Shown here: piece after piece, positions 1-62,982 of the stretch
Layout of the letters: each line of letters opens with the position of its first letter
Position numbering within the stretch: position 1 is the stretch's first letter
From: Cavia porcellus
Lineage: Eukaryota > Chordata > Mammalia > Rodentia > Caviidae
Direction: 5' to 3'
Assembly: GCF_034190915.1 (NCBI RefSeq)
Contig: NW_026947486.1
Span: 24,545,001 to 24,609,000 of the forward strand
Length of the DNA stretch: 64,000 nucleotides
Program-made: the position numbers and the translations under genes
Notes under the pieces: model-generated
Database searches by the model: none
Told to the model about the DNA's origin: nothing
The model's input: the letters and a program-made list of their open reading frames with translations, nothing else

Positions 1-23871
<23,871 letters not shown>

Positions 23872-24037
23872 CTAAGCTGGGCGGCCGCCGCCCGCCAAGG
23901 GCTTGGGGGGGGCGTGTGGTTGCTGCGCTCTAGGAGTCTCAGGCTGATGCAACTGCTACCACCTCTTCGCTTTGCTCAATTTTTCCCAAATTCTGCCACT
24001 GCCTGCCAACTACCGCTGTGTTCGCTTTCGCCACCAG

Positions 24038-24079
24038 TTACCTCCCAGCCTCCGCGGCCTTCACCGCCGTAGCCGCCAT
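24038..24079 (-). other. Upstream ORF, 13 codons, in KDM5C leader
   Basis: The ATG inside the TISU-like element opens MAATAVKAAEAGR followed by TAA. It would be translated only if transcription starts upstream of 24079. The stop is about 270 bases before the main KDM5C ATG, so reinitiation would be needed. Confidence 0.45.
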
Positions 24080-24083
24080 CTTA
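24072..24083 (-). promoter_or_regulatory. YY1 / TISU-like element at the KDM5C 5' end
   Basis: On the minus strand TAAGATGGCGGC matches the TISU consensus SAASATGGCGGC at 11 of 12 positions and contains the YY1 core AAGATGGCGGC in the sense direction. Such elements usually sit within about 30 bases downstream of transcription start and can act both in transcription and in scanning-independent translation. Confidence 0.65.
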
Positions 24084-24375
24084 GTTTGTCAGCGTCTCCC
24101 CCCCCCTCCCTTCACCACAACAAACTGGATCCCTCCGCGCGTTGTCCTTCCGAGCCTCGAATGCCTTGCGTCAAGCTAAATCCCAGAAAGCCTTTATCAG
24201 GTGGCGACTGAGCTAAATTGGCAGTCATAGGTTCCCTATTTGGAAGCAGTTACTCGAAATTATCTCTCCGACTGAGAGAAAATAGTTCACCTCAGTGGCG
24301 GAAGAGCAAGATTGTAATTCGTCTGCCGGATCCTTTTTCCGGATGGACCGGCCGTGCACGTTTAAAGGCCAGTGG

Positions 24376-24387
24376 TGCGCATGCGCA
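24376..24387. promoter_or_regulatory. NRF1 binding site, perfect palindrome
   Basis: TGCGCATGCGCA matches the NRF1 consensus YGCGCAYGCGCR at every position. It lies about 300 bp upstream of the inferred KDM5C start. Being symmetrical, it could serve transcription in both directions. Confidence 0.75.
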
Positions 24388-24848
24388 TTTTGGAGACAAA
24401 CCGGAAGAGGCGCTGGTTTCCGTGGGTGGTGGGACCAAACAGTCATCCCTCACACCCACCCACTCACCCAGCAGATCTGATAAGTCTCCAGCGCTGCCCT
24501 AATGTTCTGTGTCCCTTTTTCCCGGTCCTTTCTGTGTGGATCACAGAAGGCGGCTTGAGGTGATTGAATTAGAAGAACTCCTTTTGCTGATCTGCAGGTG
24601 GGAAACTACTGTTTCCAGCGCTGGGCACTGACACCTCTGGGGCTGCCCTCTTTTTTAGAATCTTGGTCCCAAGTAGAGGAAAGAAATATTTTGTCCGAAG
24701 TTACATAGAGGCTCTCAAAAAGATAAGGTTCCCGTTCTTACTCCACAAAGTAACTGGCAATGAGTATTTTAATGAGTAAACTTTTGTATGCATTGTAGCT
24801 ATACACATTTGTGATACATACCCAACAAAACAATCCCAAGTGTATGTG

Positions 24849-24870
24849 TCCCCTCCCCTCCCCTCCCCTC
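24849..24870 (-). repeat. (CCCCT)n tract; G-quadruplex-forming on minus strand
   Basis: Four runs of four C separated by single T. The minus strand, which is the sense strand of KDM5C, carries four G4 runs with one-base loops, an ideal quadruplex pattern about 750 bp upstream of the inferred start. Confidence 0.7.
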
Positions 24871-25084
24871 AACTCCTCAGTATTGGCAATTGAACCAGGT
24901 GTCTTACTCTACAATGGATCTTAATCCCCAGACATGTTTGTTGATTTATAAGCCTACAATGCTTCTCAAACATCTGTGTATGTTGTATTTATTGTATATA
25001 CCCTTTATTGCAAGCACTTTAGTGCCTACTATGTGTAAATCTGTTGAGACATGTTCCTTGCGCATTTTGTATTTTCTGTTTTTG

Positions 25085-25206
25085 CCTTTTTGAGACAGAT
25101 TATCACTATGCAGTTCAGGCTGGCCTTGAACTTGAACTCACAGCAATCCTCCTGTCTCAGCCTCCTGAATGCTGAGATTACTGGTCTGCACCACCAAGCT
25201 CGGTCC
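25085..25206 (-). mobile_element. B1-type SINE
   Basis: TTTTTGAGACAGATTATCAC to TGAGATTACTGGTCTGCACC. Confidence 0.8.
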
Positions 25207-25919
25207 CTTGGGCAGTTTTTGAGTAGGTTTATGGCAGCTACTTTGAGTATCAAAACAGTACTTTATCCACATACGTCATGCTTCTACTTCATTTGAGCAT
25301 CATCTGTATATTATTAATTAGGTGTGGGCCTACTGCCTATAGTCTGAACACCAACTGTGCATGTATTTGAGTACTTCTGCACATGCCAATTAAGTGCTTA
25401 TTTTGAATCCCCTCACCAGACTATTAATTTCTTAAGGGCAGGGACCATGTGACCTTTTCAGATTTTTCACCTGGCATGATAAGCAGTAAATAGCAAATGA
25501 AAAGAAAAATGAGTGTATAGTTTTGAGCAGACATAGTATATGTTGACCGAAAATAATGTATAATCTTTACAGACATTGTCTGTATACATTAGGAACCTAC
25601 CGTAAGCTTGAATGTGTTTGAGAAGTTAGGAACATCATTTCTTCATCAAGTTAACTGTTTCTAATTACATACTATGTGCCAAATATGTAGATTCTGCCTG
25701 TTTTGGACTACCTGAGTGAGCAGGGGACACAGTAGAAGCTCAGGGGGCCAGACAGGTCTGCTTTCCTGTCCTACCAGCTCTGCCATTTTATAGTTATGTG
25801 ACCATGGGTAAGTTTCAACTTCTAAACCTGACCTGATGATAATACCTACCTTTAAAATTGTTGAACCATACCTGGCATTAGCAGGCCCTCAGTCTTTGAG
25901 AGCTGTACTTGTTTCTGAG

Positions 25920-27085
25920 TGTCAACAATCAATGATTAATGATTTCCTTTGTGCCAGGCATTCTGCTACTGTTTTCATATTGTTTTTTTTAATCACCTGA
26001 ATCCTTGAACATTCAGGATCTTTATCCTCCCTTGGTTCATGAGGAAAGTGGCCCCAAGCAATACAGATACTACATGACATCTCCCTTCTAGTTTTCTAGA
26101 TGTCAATAAAACAGCACCTCCCTGCCAGAAATGATGAATGATCTATCTGAACTATTGTCTAAACAGGAAACAGCCAGATGAAATAATGCTAATCATAGAA
26201 ATATCACTAACTTCTTACATGGATAAATATCTAATAGCCCACATAGTTCTGACTTCATACCAATATTTCCCTTCAGCTTTGCAACAGTCTTCTGAAAGAT
26301 CAAGGCCAATTTACCCATACTGCAGATTGAGGAACCAAGTTCCAGAAAGATTCATCAACTTGCCCAGTGTTACACAGGAAATTGCTAACTCCTGATCAAA
26401 TACTCTACTTGTCACTTGCAGTCACTAGAAATACAGCTGGGCAGAAGAAGGGTGAGAATAACAAAGAAGATTGGAGAGTATCCTAAATTGAAGGAAGTTC
26501 AGCCTTTTGACCTAGAGGCAGATCAGTGAAGGGCAAAGAACATAAACTGGGAATTAGGAGACCAAGTTTTGGATCTAAGCTGCACCCTTGTACCCGCTTC
26601 TCTGAGGTCTTTGGCCCAGATATATCCTTGTCCTGGAAGGGCAAACAGAAATTCCATAAACTCTTTTAAGTCAATTAGATCAAAGTCATTATTCATTAGG
26701 TATTTATTAAATTCCTTCTAAGCACCAGGCATTTTTATAGACACTGGGAATATGATGGTAACCATGACAGATATGCTTTTTTGGAGTGGACATTAACCTA
26801 CTGAAATCTGCTGAGTGCCTCATCTCCCTGAGCATTAATTTTCTCATTTATAAAATGAAGCTCGGTATTCCTTTCCTTAGGATGTTACTTAGAAAATTAG
26901 AGACAATGATGACTACCATTCATTAAGGGCCAACTTCTTCATAGGAAGATGGTATTATTATCCCTGACTTACAGATGAGGAAACTGAAGCTCAGGGAACT
27001 ATAAACACACCCAAGTCACATGGCTAGTAAATGGTAGAGCCAGAACCCAAATCCTGGGCTGTCTGACTGCTGTACAATTCTTCTT
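25920..27085. repeat. Cluster of MIR fragments
   Basis: Several MIR-like pieces, clearest at 26900-27085 (TTACAGATGAGGAAACTGAA, AAGTCACATGGCTAGTAAA), with others around 25920-26080, 26260-26400 and 26690-26870. Confidence 0.5.
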
Positions 27086-27379
27086 GTGAATATCTTAGTG
27101 TTCCCCACAGTAACGCGTTTAGAAAACAAGGTCCTTCCTAAGCTTCAGGTCTTGCTGTGGACCAACCAAGCAAAAACACTTGCAGAATTGGGAATCATCT
27201 GGGAGCTCACCTTGGGCTGGGGGCTGGCTTTACCTCACCCACATGCCTGAATAAAGGGTATAGCACAGAGTGGTTGTGGGGCAGTGACTGTAAATCTTGA
27301 CTGGGCTCACAACCACACTCACCCAATCCATGTTTCATGAATGAACTTGATGAGAATCACTTCATCACCCCTTCATCTT

Positions 27380-27956
27380 TCTTTTTGGTGCTGGAGATGG
27401 AACCCAAGGCCTCACGCATGCTAAGAACACACTCAACCACTGAGGTACCCCTGTGTATGCTAAAAATGCACTCCACCACTGTACATTCTTATGCTTCACT
27501 TTTTTTGATTTGAAAAATAGGATCTGTTTCAGTTCTGAAATAGGTATGACCTGTCAGTTTTAACTCCCAAAAAAGCTCTACAATCCTTCTTCCACTCTGC
27601 TTTTAAGCCATTTACTATCTCTAGCCTGAACTTTTATTTTCTTTTTGGATGTACTGGGAATCAAATCCAGGGGGCTTTTCCACTAAGCTATATCCCCAGA
27701 TCTTTTTTTCCTTTGAGACACAGTCTTACTGAATTTCCCAGGTCAAGCTCCAATTTATGATCCTTTTGCCTCAGCCGCCCTAAGTCCTGAGATTACAGGT
27801 GTGTACCACCATTCCCAATTTGGGATATTTTTTGAGACAGGATGTGGGAGTCTCAGTTTTCCCAGGTTGGCCTCAAACTCCTAAGCTCAAGTGATTCTCC
27901 CAGCTCACCCTCCTCAGTAGCTAGGACTACAAGCATATGCCACCACACTCAGCTTC
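27380..27956 (-). mobile_element. Cluster of ID, composite ID/B1 and B1 SINEs
   Basis: ID (27386-27480, CTGGAGATGGAACCCAAGGC), composite ID/B1 (27640-27815) and a further B1 (27825-27955, TTTTGAGACAGGATGTGGG to AGGACTACAAGCATATGCC), all minus. Confidence 0.7.
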
Positions 27957-28069
27957 TAGCCTAGACTATTAAAACAACCTCCTCAAGTTATCTGTGTGAA
28001 CTCATGGTTTATTAGAGCTGAGACAGAGGCAGAAAGAAATACAGATGTACCTGCTTATTATACACATAA

Positions 28070-28720
28070 ATAATTATAATTCAAAATGAATTGTGATAGT
28101 AGTGGATCATAACTAATTAAACTGATTAAAATTTAAAAACCTTGAATCTGCATTGATATAAATAAACAAGGGGAAAGGGAAAGCTCTTCTTTAAAATAGA
28201 ATGCTAAATAATAAACACAGAAGAAATGATGGAATTAGAAAGTCAATGGAGCCTGAACTTTTTCCAAATAAAACAGAAAACACTAAAATATAACCATAAC
28301 CCGTAGTGCCCAAATCTTGATTTCTGAATGCCATTCTTTGCTAGAAAGAATAAATGTTCCTTGGAAAAAATGACCAATTCCAGTGTTGGGACAGAGAAAG
28401 TAAAAGATGGGTATGAAGTACCTTGTGTGCCAGAAAAGCAGGAAGTACTCAAAGATGGAGACATGCCAAAGGACACAAGAGCCAGCTTGGAGGGTTTCCT
28501 GCTGGCTAACTCTGAGGCATTTTGAGCATCAAAATAAAGAGTGATGTTAATGGATTTTATATAACCCATTGATTAGAGAACCATGAGTCCCTGAAGATAT
28601 AAATAAATAAATGTAGGAGAAAGGAAAGCTTTCCCTTTATAGTGGAAAGTCAACTAATGCATGTAGAAGGAATGATGATGTTTGAAAATCACCATTTGCC
28701 AACCTCAGCCATAATAATTG
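28070..28720 (+). repeat. Unidentified sequence with two diverged copies about 445 bp apart
   Basis: ATAAATAAACAAGGGGAAAG...GAAGAAATGATGG near 28155-28230 recurs as ATAAATAAATGTAGGAGAAA...GAAGGAATGATG near 28600-28680. Probably an old interspersed repeat; the family was not recognised. Confidence 0.4.
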
Positions 28721-29284
28721 TTTCAAGCAAGAATCATCAATAAATGCTAAATATGGTGGGTTAAGTTTTAGTAGTAACAGGATATTCACATAATCTTAAT
28801 GTATTTCTCTACAAGATACTCATTGAAAAAAGCAATAAATAGTAACTTTACAGTAGAGATACTATATAGTTCAGGTATTACCTAATCTTTTAGCTGCTGC
28901 TTAGGTGAGAGTTACAAAACCTGTTGGCCACATAGCAACAGGCTGGGCAGAGGAGGCCTATCTACCTCTATAGTATATGTTGTGCCCACTATCCAAGCCC
29001 CACTCTTTCCTCCCTTGTTCACTGTACCACTAATGCTTGTATTACCTGATGCCTTCCCAGACCTTTGCATGTACTGCCTCTTTAGCCAGTGCCTTTCTTT
29101 TCCAGGCTAATTTCTATTCACCCTTTAAGACTCAGCTAAAGGTGTAGTTGTCTAAAACCTTTCCTGATATGCTAACCCCCAAATTGAGTTCTTTGTGCTC
29201 CCACACACCCAGTGCTTGCTTCCAGACTTGTACTTATTATACTGACATTATCTCCCACCTGGCTAGCCACTCCTGAAAGTATCC

Positions 29285-29490
29285 TACACTGTCCAATATG
29301 GTTGCCAATACCCACATGTGGCCATTTAAGTTTAATTAAACATTTTAAAAGTCAATCCCTCAGTTGCACTAGCCACAGTGCAAGTGCTCAGTAGCTACAT
29401 GTGACTACTGGTTACCATACTGAAACAGCACAGGTATAGAATCTTTCCATCAGCACAGAAGTACCATTGAACAGCACAGTCTAGAAGAAA
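29285..29490. mobile_element. hAT-type DNA transposon fragment
   Basis: CACTGTCCAATATGGTTGCC to CAGCACAGTCTAG shares terminal and internal blocks with 6337-6665. Confidence 0.55.
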
Positions 29491-30224
29491 GATAACTTTA
29501 TGAGACCTAATGATCTTTGTCTTTTGTTATGTGTTGTCTCTCCCCATCTGCACAACCCAAAGAAGTTGGCAGTAACACCTTTCATATGAAAACCGTCAGT
29601 GGGGTTCTTGTCTTCAGGTCCTCAGAGAAATTGGGGAAGTGACATGAACTACCCTGTTACAGTCTGAATAGGGGACTGTTGACAAGGAGAATGGAGGCAG
29701 GGACAGTGAACTTCTGGAACTGCAATGAGGATTGGGAGTTGAAAAAGATAGCAAGAGGAGGAGGCAGCAGGAAGCAGTCCCAGAGGAGCCTAAAAGTTTC
29801 ATACCCCAGTTATATCTATCAATAAATCAACTGATACAAAGGTTTGTTAATGCTTCATTCTTTAGTGACATCTGTGCCATGTCAGGCGCTACGCTAGGCA
29901 ATGCTGTGAATGATGCAGATCAGTGTTATTTTCAAGCCTCTGTGGCCTGGTGAGGAAGATAGATGATGACACCAAGGATCTCAGAACACGATCAAGGCAC
30001 ATTTATGAAGGATGTGTCTTTGAAATTCATCTTGCAAGATTGGGAAAACTTCCATAAGGAACACTGGGGCAGGGCACATCTGGCAGGGGAAATGGCATAG
30101 GAAAAGTACTGAGGTTGGAACATGTTTAAAAACAGTTACTGGATGGCACAAGTGCGAGTAAGGAATGAGGAGACTACACAGAGACTGGTTAGGTCTCCTC
30201 ATTGAGAACTACCAGTGCCAAGAA

Positions 30225-31450
30225 CAGCAGTTTGTACTTGTTTCTGTAAGTAGCTGAGAATAGCTGACCATATGTCTGGCAGAAAGTAGACACTTCATGA
30301 ACATCTGGTAATAACTGTTTTGAAAGATTGTTATTGTGATCCCCACTTTACGGGTGAAAAACCAGGCTCTGAAGGGTTGGATGACTTGCCAAAGGTAACA
30401 TGGCCAAGTCACTGGGTCAAGATCTGAGTGCTAAACACTGATATTTGGAAAGATGCCATCAACCTCAAGTTTTGTGTGGGAGAAAGAGGAAAGAAACCAA
30501 AGGTAGCTCATGTTGGTTCACCAAGTCGGGGAAAAAAACTTACTGGTCTCACTTCATTTAGGACTCTGCAACTAAGTTATTCAAATGTTTAAGTCTGGTC
30601 TGTGACGAGGCATCAAATGCTTAGAAAACTTCAGCAGCTACTTTTGCTAGTTATCTAGTTATCGTCTCTGGGATGTCTTTAAATGTGCATTTATGATTCT
30701 TCAGAAAACAAATTGTTTCAATCTGCTAATAAGTAGGACCATACAAACTACTCACTCTTAGACATCATTCCAGATTCTAGGAAAGTAACAAAAATACTCA
30801 CTAAATGCTGCTTCTGAGGACCTGCTGACTGTAACCAAGAGCCAGTGCTCTGCCTCATCCTTTTTGTGGTAGGCTGAGAACCAGGGTATAATCAGCAGTA
30901 TTAGTAACAGGCCCATTTCATACGGAAACAGGTTGGGGTACTAGAAAGCAAAACCCCATCCTGACTTGCTACATGGCCTATCCTCTCCTCTATAAACTGA
31001 AAGTAGTTCAGCTACTTGTTATATTACATACACACAGAGCTCTTATAATGTACCTAGCCCTGTACTTTCTTGGACCAAGTAACTACCTCCACCAAGGACA
31101 GAAATGTAGTCAACAATTGTATAGAGAGCAGGAGACAGAGGCTTCAGTCAAAACTAGGCCAGCCACAGGAAGGATGAGAATAGAGGCCACAAATATGGAA
31201 ATATCCAATCTGTGAAAGGAAGACAAGAGAACTAACTTGATGAGCACCTACTCCATCCTAGCTGCTTGGCATTCATTACCTCATGTAATCAACATAACTA
31301 TGTGGCAATGGCTGATCATCTCAAGTTGTAAACTGAGGAAATTAAGATTCAGGGTAACTCCCCAGAGGTCACATGCCTAGGAAGTAAAAACCCCAGTGTG
31401 TCAAATGGATCAATTACAAAGCCCACACTCTTGCCACTCTTTCATACAAA
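30225..31450. repeat. MIR fragments in the intergenic region
   Basis: MIR-like pieces at about 30240-30430 (CCCACTTTACGGGTGAAAA) and 31220-31450 (GAGCACCTACTCCATCCTA, AGGTCACATGCCTAGGAAG). Confidence 0.5.
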
Positions 31451-31619
31451 CTGTCTGAAATGAGAAAGGAAAACATCCCTCACTCTACCTCCCACCCCGC
31501 CAAAGTATCTCACCCACCCAACTGCCTGAACTTCTACCATCAGTGCATCACCTCCCCAGGGCTAAAGCCTCTCTCTCCGTGGACTCCACAGTGGGGATTG
31601 GGGTCATAAGTAGGAGGCA

Positions 31620-58592
<26,973 letters not shown>

Positions 58593-58849
58593 TTAGATGA
58601 GCCAGGATATGAGAACAGGAGAGAGGCCTGCTAGCTGGACTGAAACTGAGTAGGCCAGATTTATTTCACACTCTGTTCCCACATAGAGACCCCAACACTT
58701 GAAAACCAGACGAGAGTCCTAGCCTCAAGCTGTCCCTCACTGTTACCACAGTCCCTTCCCTTCAAGCCCCTTTGCTTTCACAGGCTTGTTATCATTTCTC
58801 TTCAGCTCCCTCCCTTAGAGGTACATCTCTACAGCCCCATTCTCATATT

Positions 58850-58851
<2 letters not shown>

Positions 58852-58924
<73 letters not shown>

Positions 58925-59026
58925 TGTCTCTGTCTCTGTCTCTGTCTCTGTCTGTCTCTCTGTCTCTCCTACCAGGGATCCAATGCACCACCTCCCACTT
59001 ACACCACTGAACTAAATCCCTGGCCC
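58852..59026 (-). repeat. (TC)n(TG)n(TCTG)n compound microsatellite at an ID tail
   Basis: About 115 bp of compound repeat abuts a degenerate minus ID (ACCAGGGATCCAATGCACC to CACTGAACTAAATCCCTGG). Confidence 0.75.
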
Positions 59027-59750
59027 CAGCCCCATTTTCTTGGATGCCTTTCCCACAAGCTCTGCCTTCTCACAATGTTGTCTCCAGTTCTACTCACCTA
59101 TCACTCACCCATCACAGCCTGGTTCCCTCACAGCCTAACCCTCAGACCAGTCTCATCCAAGTCCTAACTTCTCAAGCTCATTTTTTCTAACAGTTCCTAC
59201 CCCCTAACAGCTAGAGTCTCAAACTTTCCTTTCCCTTGACGGTCTAGATCCCTCCTCCCCAGACCTCTTCCCCTCCCAGCTCCATGTCCTCATGGACTTG
59301 TCCCCAATACAGTGCCTGTGATGCTGTGATTTTCCTCTCAGTGCCATCCCCAGCACTACCCGGGACCAGTTCGGTTGGAATGCCACACCCCATCCCCTAG
59401 GGCCCCAAACCCACCCCTACACCTTGCCTACCAAGGAGCTCCCCTCCCTGCGTAACCCTGCTTCTGTCCGTTGCCCCTGCCCTTGGCAGCCTGGAGTCCC
59501 AATCTGGACAGTCCCCAGGGTTTCCCAGTTGCTGCTCCAAAGGTAGGGCTAAGGCTTGGGAGGTGCTTCCCATCTAGCATCCTCACAGGTAAAGTGCTGC
59601 CCTGCGGGGTAGCTTCCTTTTTCTCCTCATGGCCTCCTCGGCTCAGGTGGGGAACAGGGCAGGAGTCTCGAGACCGAAGGGTGGCAAGAGCTGAGCCCCA
59701 GATTGGCCTGCCCAGTTACTCAGCTGTTTTTCTGCCAGACCTGCTCCCAT

Positions 59751-59764
59751 GGTGCCATGGCAAC
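59751..59764. promoter_or_regulatory. RFX X-box-like motif
   Basis: GGTGCCATGGCAAC matches the palindromic X-box GTTGCCATGGCAAC at 13 of 14 positions. In the IQSEC2 upstream intron. Confidence 0.5.
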
Positions 59765-60344
59765 CAGGCTGCCAGGGAACTCAGGTGTTGACAGAGCCCT
59801 GGTGCCTTAAGCCAAGCAGGCAGATTTGGTGAAGACCTGCAGAGGTAAGGAGAACCCAATAGAGCTCCAGAGGGTAGGAGCAGGCAGGTGAGGGATGGGT
59901 GGGGGTGGCTGGACCCAGAGAATGGTCTGATTTTAGGGAGTTCTTGGCTGGTGAAAGGGTTAAGGGTCCACTTCTGAGGCCCTGTTTGGCAAAGGCCAGG
60001 TAGGGAAATTGAAAGAGGATTCCCTATGAGGGTGGGAGCTTGAACTCGTGTAGGCAGGCCAGCCTTACAGCAGGGTACTCTGTGCTGAGGACGGGGTATG
60101 GTGAGGGGGCTACAGGCCCTGAGGCTGGGCCCTGGGCTTCGGTGGAACCAGGCTCTGCCCTGGTAGGAGCTTCTACCCTCCCAAGTGTTAATCTGTAACA
60201 CTGTAAAACTGCCCAGTACTGCACTGAACAAAGCAGAAACAGACTAGGGGACCAACTTCCACCACATATGTTCCTATTCTGGGCCTCAGGGGCTCCTGAT
60301 GTCACTCTCTATGGTCAGGTCACCCCCACCCCAAATCAATGTTC

Positions 60345-60351
<7 letters not shown>

Positions 60352-60391
<40 letters not shown>
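60352..60391. repeat. (CT)n microsatellite
   Basis: About 40 bp of uninterrupted CT dinucleotides. Confidence 0.85.
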
Positions 60392-60392
<1 letters not shown>

Positions 60393-60574
60393 GACATCAT
60401 GATCCCTTACACACACACCTCTCAAATCTCTCACTTCCCACACAGTTGTAATCAACTGTCTTCTCTAATCATAAACAATCCAGAACTTCTATCACCCAAG
60501 TTCCTCATTCTGGCACTTGAGGCCTCTCCAAGATAAAAGACAATGCATATAGGGCACTTAACACATTTAGACAC

Positions 60575-60780
60575 TATTTTTTATCACCTTATGCTTATCA
60601 ATAACTTGGTTACTCTTCCAAACAATCACATGAGGCAGGTATCATTATTTATCTTCATTTTACACACAAAGAAACTGAGGCCTAGAAAGGTTACGTAGTA
60701 TATAGATGGTTACAGAGCTACCAATGATACAGCCAGGATTCAAATTCAATCAGTCTTAGAGCCCACAATCTTGAGCATTA
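60575..60780. repeat. MIR fragment
   Basis: CATTTTACACACAAAGAAACTGAGG and the sequence around it follow MIR. Confidence 0.6.
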
Positions 60781-62324
60781 AGCCATACTGCAGGGTTGGC
60801 TGTCAGCCCTCTACTCCACCCACCCTGGCCCAGATCCTGTTTCTCTCAAATGCTCCTCAGCTTTCCACCTCCAAAACCACTCATATATTATCTTTCACTG
60901 GCAATGCAAGCCCTATCACCTCTGCCATGTACAATCTGAGAAATCCCCTACATTCTAGTTCCGTCAAGATTCAGGACATATACCACCATGAAGAAGCCCT
61001 CCTGAATGCTGCTGCCAGTCTGAAACTATTGCTGATCCTGTTCAAAGCTCCCACACACAGCACATGGCTGTCCTCCTTTTTATGGCACAGATTAGCTTTG
61101 GCAAAGCGTGACAGCTATTTGTGTGCATGACTCCCAGAATCCCAGCACAAGAACAGAATTTGGTAATCTCCTACCTAACACAGAGCATAGAGCCTGAACC
61201 AGCATAGGTTCTTAATATAAGCTTTGGGTGGGCCTGAAGGACAAATGCTCCATTTGCTTTGGGCAAATGCTCTTAGGCGAGTGTTGAAATAAAGCTCTCA
61301 CCTGAACTTGTACCATAGTCTCCAGTGTGTGCTCCGTCATATAACCAGGGAGAGCTTTCAAAATATGAATCAGACCTTTTCACTCTCCCATGAAAATCTT
61401 TATGCAGCTCCTCATAATTCACATAAAAAACACCAACTAAGCATCTATGCAGGTGTTAGGTGCTAAAAACATAAAAGTGAGCAAGATACACAAGATTGTT
61501 CCCTCAGGGAAGTGATACTGTAGTAGGGGGAAAAGACTATAAACAAAACAAACAAACATAATTTCAGATAGGGATAAATACTAGGAAAAAAACTAAAACA
61601 CAGTTTAAAACTAAAAAAAAAGTGCTGTTTTAGGTATAGTAGTCAGGGAAGGTTTTTTGTTTTGTTTTGTTTTTCTTCAGGAAATGGCATATAAACAGAA
61701 CCCTGATGGAAATGAAAGAGTGAGCTGTATGGCTGTCTAAGGAAAATGTACAAAGAGTACAGCCAATGCAAAGGCCCTAAGGTAGAACATTGCTTGGCAT
61801 GTGTGAGGAATACTGAAGAGGCCAGTAAAGCCTGACCAGAGTGAACAATGGGAGACAGACAGAAGTTAGAGAGATAATGAGAACCAAATTGTGAAGGACA
61901 TTGAGTCCATAATAAAACTGACTTTTATTATACTTAAGATCAACAGAGGAGAGATATGACCTAACTTAGGTTTTATAGAAATCACCATCCATAGGATAAC
62001 TTCCAGATTTTTTACTATGGCCATGGGTGGCTCTCCTGACATGATCCTTGCCTTATAACCCCAACTTGACGACCTCTTGCTCACCCTTCAACATTTAGCT
62101 CATGTGCCTTTCCATACCTGCCCGTTTTTTCCACACAGGCTGGCTTACAGGTCCTTCTTCCTTGCCACTGTAGTGCTCTGTAGTCACCTCTATTCCTAGG
62201 CCAAGGGTATTGATTAGCTCACTTAATTCTCACAATTTACTGAGGCAGGTACCATTGGCCTCATTTAAGATAAAGACAATGAGGTCAGACACGTGATATA
62301 AACTCAGGATGCAAAAACCTAGAT

Positions 62325-62508
62325 TTTGAGGTCCCCCCCCTCCCCGCATATTAGGCAAGTGCTTTACCACTGAGCTTTATCCCCATTTTATTTTTTACTT
62401 TATTTTGAGACAGGGTCTCAATAAGTTGCTTAGGCTGGGCTTGAACTTGTGACATCACACATTGTGATCCTCCTGGTACTACAAGCATGTGCTATTGCCT
62501 GGCTCAAG
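62325..62508 (-). mobile_element. Composite ID/B1 SINE, old
   Basis: TTAGGCAAGTGCTTTACCAC with GAGCTTTATCCCC (ID), then TTTTGAGACAGGGTCTCAAT (B1). Confidence 0.65.
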
Positions 62509-62701
62509 TTGTCTTCTCATGACATTTCATTGCCTCTCCCCACTCATGGCTCTGTGCTGCTTTGAACTCTCCACTTGAGGGCAGTTCTTCACTTGAGAGC
62601 TCACCCCCTTCTGGTTGTAAAAGGAACAGCAGCAGGGATATTAAGATGTTAGTATAGCCTCCCATGAGAGGGCATGGCCAAAAGCTTTAGGTCCTGGATG
62701 C

Positions 62702-62804
<103 letters not shown>

Positions 62805-62927
62805 TTTTCCTTGTCTATACCTCAGTCTGTCGTCTGTGCAGGGATGGAACAAATGAAATTCTCTCTTTGGATTCCTGAACTTCAGAAAGGGCCTTCTCTT
62901 TCTGGATTCCTCTCAAATAGGAGCAAA

Positions 62928-62982
62928 GCATGTGCATGCACACACACATGTACACACGTGTACACATGTGTACACATGCATA
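62928..62982. repeat. 55 bp alternating purine-pyrimidine tract
   Basis: Uninterrupted alternation of mixed CA, TG, CG and TA steps (GCATGTGCATGCACACAC...). It is not a simple microsatellite and fits a Z-DNA-prone pattern. Confidence 0.65.

Noticed and set aside
59716..60231. 171-codon minus-strand frame as an alternative IQSEC2 first exon
   Set aside because: No similarity to the IQSEC2 N-terminus, no donor in a compatible phase recognised and no Kozak or CpG island.
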